This document shows, one piece after another, positions 22,102-34,100 of a stretch of DNA of 64,000 bases. Origin of the DNA: Ctenosaura bakeri (Eukaryota; Chordata; Lepidosauria; Squamata; Iguanidae); NCBI GenBank assembly GCA_948474755.1, contig CAOLHI010003147.1:124001-188000 (forward strand), read 5' to 3'. The notes beneath the pieces are model-generated. The model was not told the DNA's origin, did not search any database, and worked only from the letters and a program-made list of their open reading frames with translations. The position numbers were made by a program, and so were the translations under genes. How positions within the stretch are numbered: position 1 is the first letter of the stretch; the number at the start of each line of letters is the position of its first letter.

Positions 22102-25100
22102 CTGGGGAAGAATGAGGGCAAAAGAGCAAAAGGTGAATTAGTCTGTGTTAACTTCACAAGAGAAAACATTGCCAGGCACAATTTGACGAACCAGTGTTGA
22201 TCTTCTTAAAGCCCTTGAAGGGTTGGGACCAGTGTATAAGCTGAATGGACCTATCTGCACATCAGCCTACCCATTCAAAATGGAGTGAGCAAAGAGCAGC
22301 CTTCTGGCTGTTGTTGAACTTAAAGTCCCATTAGGAGAATGATGGGAATTGCAGTCCAACAGCATCTGCAGGGCTGCATTGGGCCCACTCATGCTATACA
22401 ATAACTGCATCACTAGAGGTTCCTCTCTGGCTGTATCAGCTGAAATGCAGTATGGTAGAAGAAGGGTCTTTGTAGTGGTAGTGGAACACTGTATAATGTT
22501 CCTCCTTGAAAAGATCACTTGGACATCTTTGATGCTTCTTCTCTTTAGATAAATACTTAAACACATATTCACAACCTGGCTTTTTAAATAATATTTTAGA
22601 TCTGAACTAGAACTGGTTTTATACAGCACTATCTATTGTGGCCTTTTGTAGTATTTTCATTGTATTTGCTCCTCTGGTAAATTTCTACATATAAATCTGC
22701 TAAAATAAAATCATACAAAGAAAATACCACATTAAACACTTGTTCACTGCACATAGGAATCTAGATACACGGCTCATTCACACAACTGTTTTTATAGAGA
22801 GAAGCTCTGAAAGATTCTTTCTCAACACTGATGTACTCAAGTGGTCTTGTGGAAGCCCCACAAGTGATACAATTGGAAGGAAGCAATGGGAAACAGCCAA
22901 CAGCCCCACAAAAATCCTAAATACAGGCAGTTGTCATGTTTAAAATATGTTTTAACATAACTTATAAATACAATTTTAATAAACACTGAGAAGCACCAAG
23001 TTTCCACCAACTCGAAGCAGGTCTTACTGAGCAACTGAGTAGAAGATGGCCACCCATTTTTTTCCCTTTATACCTCTGAAAATAAAGGGTCTAGAAGCTT
23101 TATTGCTTGACAGATCTGGACTCCTCCCAAGGGCCTTTGACATTTTTTCCCCTTCATCCCTTTTCCAGATCAGTGGCATTTCTGTTCTTGTTTAACCAGA
23201 AGAGGAAAATCCCTGCTCATCATATTTTCTCATTGTCATTATCCTCCTTCAGCATTCCTAGGCATAAGGAAGATGTTCAAGTTTCTGCAAAACTTAACCT
23301 TGAATAGTTAAAACCACTGGGAGCCGCTGCCAAATATTGCTTAGTTTCAGCAATGTTTTCAAGATGAAACATGTATATAAGGTATTTTTTAAAAAATGGG
23401 TGTGAGGATCTCCCCAGCCCAAAGCTAACCCAGTTTTATTAAACCCACTGTCTTGGGAAAAACCTATTTGTACTAAGTCCAAGATTTTGTTTCAGAGAGT
23501 ACACCCCATAGTATTTTCAGTCACGTTCCCCATTCTCCTCACTGCAATCGTACCACTGTTCATTTAATGCAAGCAATTCACAAAGCATTGTTAGCTCCTG
23601 GGATTTTCAACCCAAAACTTATTGCAAAAGCTAAACACTTCTCTTGCTGTAACATGCGTTGGAGGACCATTTTTTTAGGAGGAAAAGGTTAAATCTTCTC
23701 CACTATCACTCCAGTAAATATGAGTTATAATGCAACTAGCAACTAGCATACCAGCATTATAAGAATGTGCTTGTTAAATGTACATTTCATACAGAATCTG
23801 GGGAAACTATTTTTTGGAACTATGATTCCCAGAATCTCCCATGCTACCCCATGGTGACCAGGGGATTCTAGGAACTGTAGTCCAAACTCTTCCTAAATTA
23901 ACTCTGGCTCAGTCTTTTGTTTGCAAAAATGCTGGAATAAATAAATACAATGGTAGTAAGGGCAGCAGAGCACCAAAAGACCATGTTAACTGCCATTAAG
24001 TTGACTTTGAGTTATGGCTACCCAAGACCTGTCAGCCATCCTATCATCAACAGCCCTGCTCAGTCTTGCAGACTCAAGACTGTGGCTTCCTTGATTGAGT
24101 CTATCCATCTAATAAATGCTCCTTTTTCTACCATCTTCTACCAGACCAAGCATTATTGTCCTTTCTAGTGAGTCAGGTCTTCTCATGATATGGTCAAAGT
24201 ATGACAGCCTCAGTTTAGTTATCTTGGCTTATAAGGAGAGTTCAGGCTTGATTTGCCCTTGGACCCATTTATTTGTCTTTTTGGCAGTCCATGGTTTCTG
24301 CAGAACTCTCATCCAGCACCACATTTCAGTTAAGATGATTTTCTTGCTATTAGTTTTCTTGACTGTTCAGCTTTCACAACCATACATAAAAATCAGAAAT
24401 ATGATGCCATGGACAAGCCTGATTTTGGTATTCAATGATATATCTTTACACTTCAAGATCTTGTCCAGTTCCCTCCTAGCTGCCCTTCCAAGTTCTAGTC
24501 TTCTTCTGATTTCTTGACTGAAGTCTCCATTCTGATTAATGACTGAGCCAAGCTGTAGAAAAACCTTAATAATTTTAAAGGCTCCAATGTCAATGTTCAA
24601 TGAAAGCTAGGGAAAGTTAATGCTTTGAGTTATGAACATGCACATACAAACACCCCACAATACACACAGAGCATTTTTAACACTGGGAAAGAGCAACATA
24701 GTACTAATCCATGCCTTGGAACACAGTGGTGGCTGGTAGATTCCAAGTCAGCAGAGCTGTGAATCCATTCCAGTTTTTAGTACAAACTTTAAAGTAGCTA
24801 TCCAAGCTGCTGAATCTATTAGGAGATAAGGTTAAGCTCCTTGAATAGTTAAGTCTGGATTAAAAGCTGCTAATGCAATTTCTTGGAAGCATAATCAGAG
24901 ATTGCAATTGCCTTTTCCAGAATAAACAGCAAAAAGAAAAAGTGCAATGCCTACCAGTCACAGAGCTTATCATGCTGGCTGGAACAGCTTCAGGAAGCTG
25001 TTGTTTACAAAAGTAACGTTTCCAAACCCTGACAAGTCGTGAATGCTATATATTGCCTGCAGTATCAGAGGGTGTTATGACTCTGAAAGCTAGTGGCTGA

Positions 25101-28100
25101 GCAGCACCAACAGGAAGATACTATTGTAGTCATCATGGCCCACTGGTGGGCTTTGCAAAGGCACCAGGCTAAGTTGTGGGAACAGAATGCTGGACTAGCT
25201 ATGCCTTTGGTCTAATGTAGCAGAGCTCTTCATTTGTTCCTTATAGTGCTCTAACCCTGGGCCTGAATATATGTCACAAATCTAATTGCAACGGCAGCTG
25301 ACGGAACCCCTTGCAGTGGGATAGTGAATCTGTGCTGGGTTTTAGTCTAAAGGGGTTATCCAGGGTGCTGAACCTATACTGGGGATAGGATTCAGAAGCT
25401 TTGATAGCTCTGTTAAAGTTCAGACTAAAACCCAGAGTGGATGCACTGCTCCCCTGACATGGAAGCCTACAGCTGTCAGTGCAGTTAGGAAAATTAGAAC
25501 AAAGGACAGGTATGAATGCAACCACCTTAGAAAATAAAACATCATAGGTGATCTTACCTGTATGATCCAGATAGAACGTATCTCCAGTCTGAGATTATGA
25601 ATTTCTCTTGGATTTGTCCTGAGAATTTTCGACCCGATTTAGCACAGTAAACCTCACCCGTAACGCTTCGCACAGAAATGTTCTGGTAAGTTATGAAAGA
25701 ATTGTGGCATGTCAGTCACTGTCTTTAATGCTGGTCTATTTTTTAATTTAAGATGTATAAATTTAGATTTGTAGGTAGCAGACTTGGCCTGACATTATCA
25801 CTCAATGTGAAAAATTTCCTTTCCCCATAGCAGAGATGGGAGTTATGCAGCCCTCCTGACATTTTTGAACTGCAACACCCAGCAGTCCTAGCCAGCACAA
25901 TCAATGGTGAGCCATGCTAACAATAGATGGAGGGCCACACAATTCCAGCCTCCAAACTTTAGAAAACAAGAGCTCAGGAAAGTTATCTCTTTGGATGACA
26001 GCACCCACAATCCTTCATCTAGCAAGGCCACATGTTAGGAGTAGTACTTTTAAAAAGTAACATAGAATCATAGACTTGGAAGAGGTTCCATAGGCCATTG
26101 AATCCAACTTCCTGCTCAATGCAAGAACTCCAGCTAGAGCATTCTCAGCAGGTAGATATCCATCCTTTTTTTGAAGACATCCAGAGAAAAAGACCCTGCC
26201 ATTCTAGGCAATTGGTTCCATTGCCAAATGGTTCTTAATATCGAGAAGTTCCTTCTAATATCCAGTCAAAATCTACCCACCTGTAACTTAAAACTATTAG
26301 ATGTAATCCTACATTTCCAATCTCTGAAGGAAACAATAAAATCTTTTCTTTTCAAACAGCAACAACAATAGCTGCTACCCATTAACAGGATCCAAAATCT
26401 GCTGCATGAATGGACCACTTCACCCTACCTCCTGGTAGAGCTGGAGCCAATAACACTGCCAATACTGAGGTTGAGCATCTCTGTTCTTAAAAAGACAAAT
26501 ACACTACTGTACAATATTACATTGCAATCCAGGGAGATCTGCACAAAAGATGCAAACTAGAGTGAACTCCACCACAGGAAAAGCTATAAGACTTTAACAG
26601 GAGCTTCCCATACCTTAAAATGTCCCTCGGCAACCTGCAGTTTGTCACACATCTCAGTGAAGAGCTTCAGGTTGCTGTGGTCAAGCAGGAGATAAACAAA
26701 CACCCGTCGCTTGTTGGCTGCTTCTAAGATATCGCAGAATATTTCAGCGTCAGTGAACACATCCATCAGTATGGCTAGTACCTGGAAACATGGAGGTGAG
26801 GGGGCAGAACAGAAAGACCAAGCAGCAATCAATCATGAAGATCTGAAAAATATCATCCCTGCTGTATAGAAGGCCAGTGGAACAGATATAATGTTAAGAA
26901 TCTGTAAAGGCCTCCCCAATTAGATGACAGATTAGGGACTGGAGCACCGTCAGAAAATGGAATTGGTTGAAAAGCAGAACCCTGGTACTGTACTTTAGAG
27001 ACCATGAAGGTCTTATGGAGGCTTAGTTGTTACCAACCACGTGCATACTGCTTGCAAAGTCTCTCAGCTGACTTGACACCATTTTCCCTCTCTCAGTTCA
27101 CTTTGCTAGCAGAGCACACCTGCAAAAGGTTCCAAGTGAGCCTCATAAGTAAGAAGAACAGATGAAAGAGTGGAACCCCCATCAAATTAATGCAACTTGT
27201 CCTTAATCTGGAAGTGTCAAAAAAGGGAGTTTATCAGATAACAGGGCATCAAAAGGTGGAGGCTTTTTGTATAACTTTATTTATATGTAAGGATTGAGCA
27301 GATCAATGTGCTGCACTTTTATTTTTACTTTTTTTTTTAACACAAAATGTTAACTTCTTCTTCGTGGTCTCTGTGCCTTCATACACTAGGAGCTTTAGCG
27401 CCTGCGCGGTAGCGTTCGGAAACTTCTAGAGCTTGTTCGCTTGGTGGGAACCCCTCCCCCACGCCGGTACTGCGCATGCTCCTCCCGCCGAGCAACGGTC
27501 TCTCCTCAGTTCTTTCTCGTCCGCCGCCGCGTACGGAAGGTTCTTCAGTTTGTTCCTCTCACGTTGTGCTTGGCTTGCTGTTTTTCACGGTTTTACGGAC
27601 TTTCGGACTGTCTTTGACCTCTCTTTCGGACTCCCCCTTCGGTTTTTCGTCTTTTTGGATTTCGGAGTTTGGCGTTCTTCGTCTTATGTCCGCGCTCTTT
27701 AAGAAGTGCGTGTCCTGCGGCCGCAAGGTTGCCCTCAACGACGGCCATAAGGAGTGTCTCTTCTGTTTGGGTGAGTCCCACAACATCCGGACTTGCCCAA
27801 TTTGCCGGGATTTTACTCCCCAAACTCTCCGCAACCACTCCGCGAGACTCAAATCTTATTGTTGGGAACAGTCTCTGCGGGCGATAGACGAGACCTCCAC
27901 TTCCAAGATGGCCGACAAGAAGACGACCACGCCATCGACGGTATCGGCGGCTGCCGTTCCGTCCACCTCGTCGGTATCGGGCTCGGTACCGGCGAAAACG
28001 CCGATCTCGGCGCTACCGAGGATCCCGAAGCTGTCGGCGGCTGCCAAGTCAGCAAAAGGATCCTCGACGGCGAGGAAGGCTGAGGCTCCCCTTACGGAGA

Positions 28101-31100
28101 CGCCTGCTAAAAAGCGCCCTGCTCCGGACGGAGGCAAGGGCAAGGAGAAGGAGAAGAAGAAGAAGAAGAAGGAAAAGAAGCGCTCCCCGGCTGGGGACGT
28201 TCGACCTCCTACTCCTCCTCCTACTCAGCAGCCTTCCAAAGGGCGAGGCGAGTCCGTCGATCTCTCGGACGATGAGATTGAGGACGTTCCCCAACAGCGC
28301 CCGGACTCGCCTGTGGCAGACCCTCCAACCCTGGTGGAGGAGCGCCACCGCCCTCTTAGCCGTCGCAGGTCGGCCGACCTGCAGCAGAGAGAGCCCTCTG
28401 CTTGTCCGGAGCGGCGTTCGACCTCCTTTAGGTCCCGGTCCCGCTCTTCCGAGCGTCCGGTGGCCTCGCCGCCTCCGAGGGAGACAAGAGAGGAACAACC
28501 TCGCTCGTCTGCCTCCAGATACACCTCGGCGTCCTACGTGGCCAGGTACGCGAGGGAATCTGAATGGAGAGAGCGCCCGGCCTCCTATCGGTCGCATTCG
28601 CCATCGTACCGGGATCGGTACCATCGTGGCCCGAGTCGCTGGGAGACCTTCCGGAGGTCCCGGTCACCTCGTCGACAGCGCGAATCGCGCTCGCCTAGAG
28701 GGGACGAGGCTCGGTACCGTCGACGCCGAAGCCGATCTCCGTCGGACCGCCGCTCCTTCAGCCGCTCTCCCTCTCCTCGATATCATAGGGCGAGGGAGCC
28801 TTCACCACGGTATCGGGCGATATCGCCACCTCCTAGGGTCACGGCAACGGCGACGCGCCCTACGGAGTCGGTGGTGACTGAGCGGGCTACGACGACGTCA
28901 GCCTGCCAGACTACCCCGGTCACCACCAAGACGGTGAAGTCAGTAGTCAGCCATCCCAAGCGGGACGCTGCTGCTACCACCGCCCCGGCTGCGGAGAAGC
29001 CTAGGAAGGCAACACCTGCGGCGACGAAGGAGCCGGAAAGCGAGCGGCGAGAGGACTCACCGAGCTCGGAGTCGTACGACTCGAGTGCGGAGTCAGAGGT
29101 GTCTGAGGCGGCCTCCCAGGAGTCTCCTCCGTTGGGATTCGGGGACCCGATCCCAGATTCTGCTCCAGAGGACGTCCACCAGTTCTCTGCGATGCTGCTC
29201 CGCATGGCCACTACCCTCGGCCTTAAGATCGCCGATGCGGAGCCGGAGGACGACGATCCAGCCTTCTCCGTCTTCGAGGAGAAGCGACCTTCCACGGCCC
29301 CGCTGCCTCTCGCCCCGGGTATCCAGACTGGTGAAGGCCGCCTGGGATAGACCGGCCTCGGCTCAGCCGATACCGCAGCGGTTAGAACACCTCTACAGGG
29401 TGCAGAAGGATAACGCCGGTTATCTCTTTAATCACCCTGCACCGAACTCTGTGGTCGTCGAGTCGGCACAGACGAAGGGCTCCGGCAGGCAACACACCAC
29501 CCCACTGGACAAAGAGGGCAGGAAGTTGGACGCCTACGCAAGGAGGTTTTATTCAGCTGCCTCCTTGCAGATCAGGCTGTCCAACACTCAGGCTTGCCTC
29601 GCGGCATACCTGAAAAAAGTCTCGATCGCCTGCAACCGGCGATGGAGGCGGTACCGGAGGACATCCGCCAAGCCTCCTCCGTGATCTACAACGAGGCCAT
29701 CTCCATCGCTCGCCACCAGATGGCCTCCTCCAGGCACGCAGTGGAGATTGCCTCCCATGTCATGGCGGGATCCGTCGGCCTCCGCCGCCATGCTTGGCTG
29801 CGACCGGCCGACATCCAGGAGGACACCAGAAGGAGGATTGAAGATCTCCCCTTCGACGGTGAAGGCCTATTCAATTCGTCCACAGACGAAGCTTTGGACA
29901 ATCTCGTCAAGGCGAGGCTGACCGCCAAAAAGATCGGGCTGCAGCCGGCCACGCAAGCCCGCAGGGCCTCCACCTTCCGCCCATCCTGGCGACGATCTCC
30001 ACCTCGTCGTTCCAGCGTTCGGCCCAGTCTGGACAGTCGAGACCGTCCTCCGGCTCATCGGCCAGACGCACGATTAGGCGGCGCCCGGCTTCGTCCAAGA
30101 AGTCCTCCTCCGAGACAAAGTCTCGGTTTTGATGTGCCTGGCAGGACCTACCAACACCCACTCTTCAGCCTACCATCAGCGCTCGGAGACCGACCGACAC
30201 TGGCTCGACACCTAGCGGAGTGGCAGTATGTCACCACGGACTCTTGGGTGCTTTCCATCGTCCGTCTTGGCTACGCCATCGAGTTTCTCGATATTCCTCC
30301 TCGCGGCGTTTACTACTCCACGCCGTCGAGTCCGGCCCTCCTGGAAGAGATCCAATCCCTCCTCCAGAAAGGGGCGATCGAGCAGCTCCCGCAAGAGGCC
30401 AAGACCACAGGCTTCTTCTCCAGGTACTTCACGGTACCGAAAGCCGACGGTACCCTCCGGCCGATCCTAGACCTCAGAGGGGTGAACTACTACATCCGCC
30501 CCAAAAGGTTCAAGATGGTCACGATACCGTCGATCCTGCCCTTCCTACATCGAGGGGACTGGTTCGCCTCCATCGATCTCCGAGACGCATACTTCCATAT
30601 CGCCATTCGCCCGCAGCACAGACGGTACCTCCGCTTCGCAGTCGACGACACCTGTTACCAGTACAAGGTGCTGCCGTTCGGACTCTCGACTGCCCCAAGG
30701 GTCTTCACCAAGTGCATGGCCCTGGTGGTATCCTACCTGCGGACGAAGGGCGCTTCTGTCTTCCCTTACCTCGACGATTGGCTGTTGGTGGCGTCCTGCA
30801 AACAGAGACTTTACCACGACGTCCACATGACGTTGTCACTCCTGACCCGCCTTGGTCTACGGGTGAATCCGAAGAAGTCCCACCTCGAGCCGGCGAGGAT
30901 CTTGGACTTCATCGGGGCGACGCTCGACTCGACCTCCGCCAGGGCGTACCTGCCAGAGTCTCGAGCCCAAACCCTGATCCGGGCCGCCGCTCACGCTCGT
31001 ACGGCCCCGACGTTATCTGCGAGAAGCGTCCAGCAGCTCTTGGGCTACATGGCTGCGACGACCGCTGTGACATATCTCGCCAGGCTGAGAGCAAGACCTC

Positions 31101-34100
31101 TTCAACACTGGTTCGTCCGCATATTCGACCCCCTGCGAGACGAACAGACACTCCGACTGCAGCTGCCGGGAGACGTCCGCTCATCCCTCCGATGGTGGCA
31201 GTCGCGACGCAATCTCATGTCAGGGATGCCTTTCCAACAGCCGACACCGAAGGTGACGGTAACGACCGACGCCTCCCTGTATGGATGGGGTGCCCACTGC
31301 GGCGATCTCAGAGTCCGCGACAGATGGACCGACGACGAGACCGCTCTCCATATCAACGCGTTGGAGCTACTCGCCGTCTGGAAAGCCCTACGGGCGTTCC
31401 GCCACGCCGTGGCGGGGCGCACGGTCCTGATTCTGACGGACAACACCACCACCGTCTGCTACATCAACAGACAAGGTGGGACTCATTCCACGACCCTGCT
31501 CCACATCGCGCTCGACCTGTGGGACTGGTGCATTCGCCTGCACACGCATCCCGTGGCAGTTCACCTGGCCGGGCAGGAGAACACCACGGCAGACGCCCTC
31601 AGCAGGGACACCTCATCCCATCACGAATGGTCTCTCTCCGGAGAGGCGTTCAGACTGATTCGGGATCGGTGGGGCGAACCATCGATCGACCTCTTCGCGA
31701 CCAGGGAAAACGCGAAGTGTCGCCGATTCTGTTCCAGAGCGGGCCACGATCGCGCCTCCATCGGGGACGCTTTCCAGCTTCCATGGACCGGGGAACTCCT
31801 CTACGCGTTCCCGCCGTTCCCGCTGCTCGGCCGGACGATATCGAAGATCCTCGCCGACCGAGCCGACGCGATCCTGGTAGCCCCGTATTGGCCGAGGCAA
31901 CATTGGTTCGCACCCCTGCTACAAGCCGCACGGGACGACCTGCTCCGGCTGACACCGACACCGGACCTGCTCTCCCACTCCGGCGGCCGAGTCCTCCATC
32001 CGGACCTGCCACGCCTGGCCCTCCATGCCTGGAGGATATCGCACTAGACGACCCCGTCCTCGGTACCGTCCTCGTCGCGGCCAGGAAGGAATCCACCCGT
32101 CGCAACTATCAATACAAGTGGCGACGCTTCCTGACCTTCGCTAACGAGAGGAGTGAGCCGGTATCGCCCGCGGGGCTCTCGACCGTCCTGCATTTCCTCC
32201 TGCACCTCCGGCAACAGGGGCTGGCGTTTCCATCCCTGAAGGTGTATCTCTCCGCGATCGTGGCATACCAACCGCCACGGTCGGCTGCCTCGGCCTTCTT
32301 CAGGAACGATACCGTTAAGCGGTTCCTGAAAGGACTACATCATCTCTACCCGCCGGTATCGCCGCCGCTACCGCCGTGGTCCCTCTCATTGGTGCTCTCG
32401 CAGCTGACAAAGCCGCCCTTCGAGCCGATGGCGACCTCGGATGACAGGCTCCTGACCATGAAAACTGCCTTCCTGGTAGCGGTGACCTCAGCGAGGCAAG
32501 CGGGTGAGATCACAGCTCTTCGATCCGATGAGCCCTTCACGGTCTTCCACAGGGACAAGGTGGTCCTGAGACCTGACATCTCGTTCCTGCCTAAGGTGGT
32601 GTCCAGTTTCCATCTCAACCAGGACATCATCCTGCCTGCCTTCTTCCCGAACCCGACGACACCGTTGGAGCGGTCCCTCCACTCACTGGACGTGCGTCGG
32701 GCATTGGCCTTCTACAAGGACAGGACTGCTTCCTTCCGACAGACGCCGCATCTCTTCGTTTGCTATGGGCGACGTCGGAAGGGCCTCAAAGTGTCCACCC
32801 AGCGCTTCTCCAAATGGGTGGTGAGGACTATTCAACTGGCGTATGAGCTCGCGAGGAAGCCTCCGCCAGTCCTGCTTCGAGCCCACTCCACCAGAGCTGT
32901 GGCTACTTCTGCGGCCCTCCTGCGAGGAGTTGACCTGCATGAACTCTGCCGTGTGGCGACCTGGTCCCAACCGTCGACCTTCGTGCGCCACTACAGGCTC
33001 GACTGCCGGTCGCGCAGAGATGCCCGGTTTGGACGTGAGGTGTTGGCTTCCGTGCTGTAGGACCTGACCCGCCGTCCGACCGGTAAGCTACACAGTCTCC
33101 TAGTGTATGAAAGCACAGAGACCACGAAAAAGAAGAACAGGTTGCTTACCTGTAACTGTGGTTCTTCGAGTGTCATCTGTGCCATCATACACACCCGCCC
33201 TTCCTCCCCTCTCTTTCAGGTCCCTGTAGGTTCTACGGCGGACGACAGAACTGAGGAGAGACCGTTGCTCGGCGGGAGGAGCATGCGCAGTACCGGCGTG
33301 GGGGAGGGGTTCCCGCCAAGCGAACAAGCTCTAGAAGTTTCCGAACGCTACCGCGCAGGCGCTAAAGCTCCTAGTGTATGATGGCACAGATGACCACTCG
33401 AAGAACCACAGTTACAGGTAAGCAACCTGTTCTTTTCCAAGCTTTGACTCTGATTCATTGAACATTGGCATTGAAGGCATTGAAATACCGGTAGTTTAAG
33501 ATTGTCCATACTTTGGCTTAGTCATGAATCAGAATGGAGGCTGCACTTAAAAAATCAGAAGAAGACTAGTACTTGGAAGGGAAGTTATGAAGGAACTAGA
33601 CAAAATCCTGAAGTATAAAGATATATAATTGAATACCAAAGTCAGGATTGTCCATGCCGTTGTATTTCTGGGTGTCAAAAGTTGAGGGCTTCCTGTTTTT
33701 GGAAAACTTCACATTTCTTAACTCAGTCATCTTTGCCTGCAAGGTAGGCTTTCAGAGGGATGGTAGTACTGGGCTTAAACGCACCACTGGAGGGAGAGAT
33801 GGCCCAAGACATGTTGCTGCTTGAGGCAAAAGACAAAATTGTGTCACTCTTCTAGTTTCAGATACAAAAGCAAACTGGACTACAAGCTGAATAGAGTTGC
33901 CAGTCTCCCTTATTACAAGAGATGGCCCCTATTTGAGGGCTGGAATGCTTTTCCTTTTATATAGCCTGAAGAAGATGAGGGGGAAAAGGATCTAGGCCTT
34001 TCATAAAGCCAGAAATATATGCATCATGTAATTTATGAAATGTGGACAATAAGTTAATTTTACAGAGAAATAAGTGGCCAAGTTTACTGAAATAAATAAA

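Larger units (their letters stand above)
27354..33434 (+). mobile_element. DIRS1-type tyrosine-recombinase retrotransposon, copy 1 (nearly complete)
   Basis: About 6.08 kb. In order: left inverted terminal repeat, gag-like ORF, RT/RNase H ORF, overlapping tyrosine recombinase ORF, internal complementary region, right inverted terminal repeat. This is the full DIRS1 layout. No protease, no aspartic integrase and no target-site duplication are seen, as expected for recombinase-based insertion. The interior is GC-rich against an AT-rich host background. It sits in FAM83A intron 1, antisense to the gene, and its right end abuts a Bov-B fragment. At least one 1-bp gag deletion relative to copy 2 makes autonomous activity doubtful. 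Confidence 0.93.

Noticed and set aside
24116..24517. 133-codon plus-strand open frame
   Set aside because: Complement of a Bov-B reverse transcriptase fragment on the minus strand.
28049..28624. Long antisense open frames inside DIRS gag (191 codons here, 170 codons at 28783-29295)
   Set aside because: Mirror readings of the Arg/Ser-rich gag region; GC bias keeps them open and copy 2 does not preserve them.
30220..31782. Upstream part of the 946-codon frame that ends in the recombinase
   Set aside because: It is an off-frame reading of the RT/RNase H gene, whose conserved motifs are in another frame; only the part from about 31783 is likely coding.
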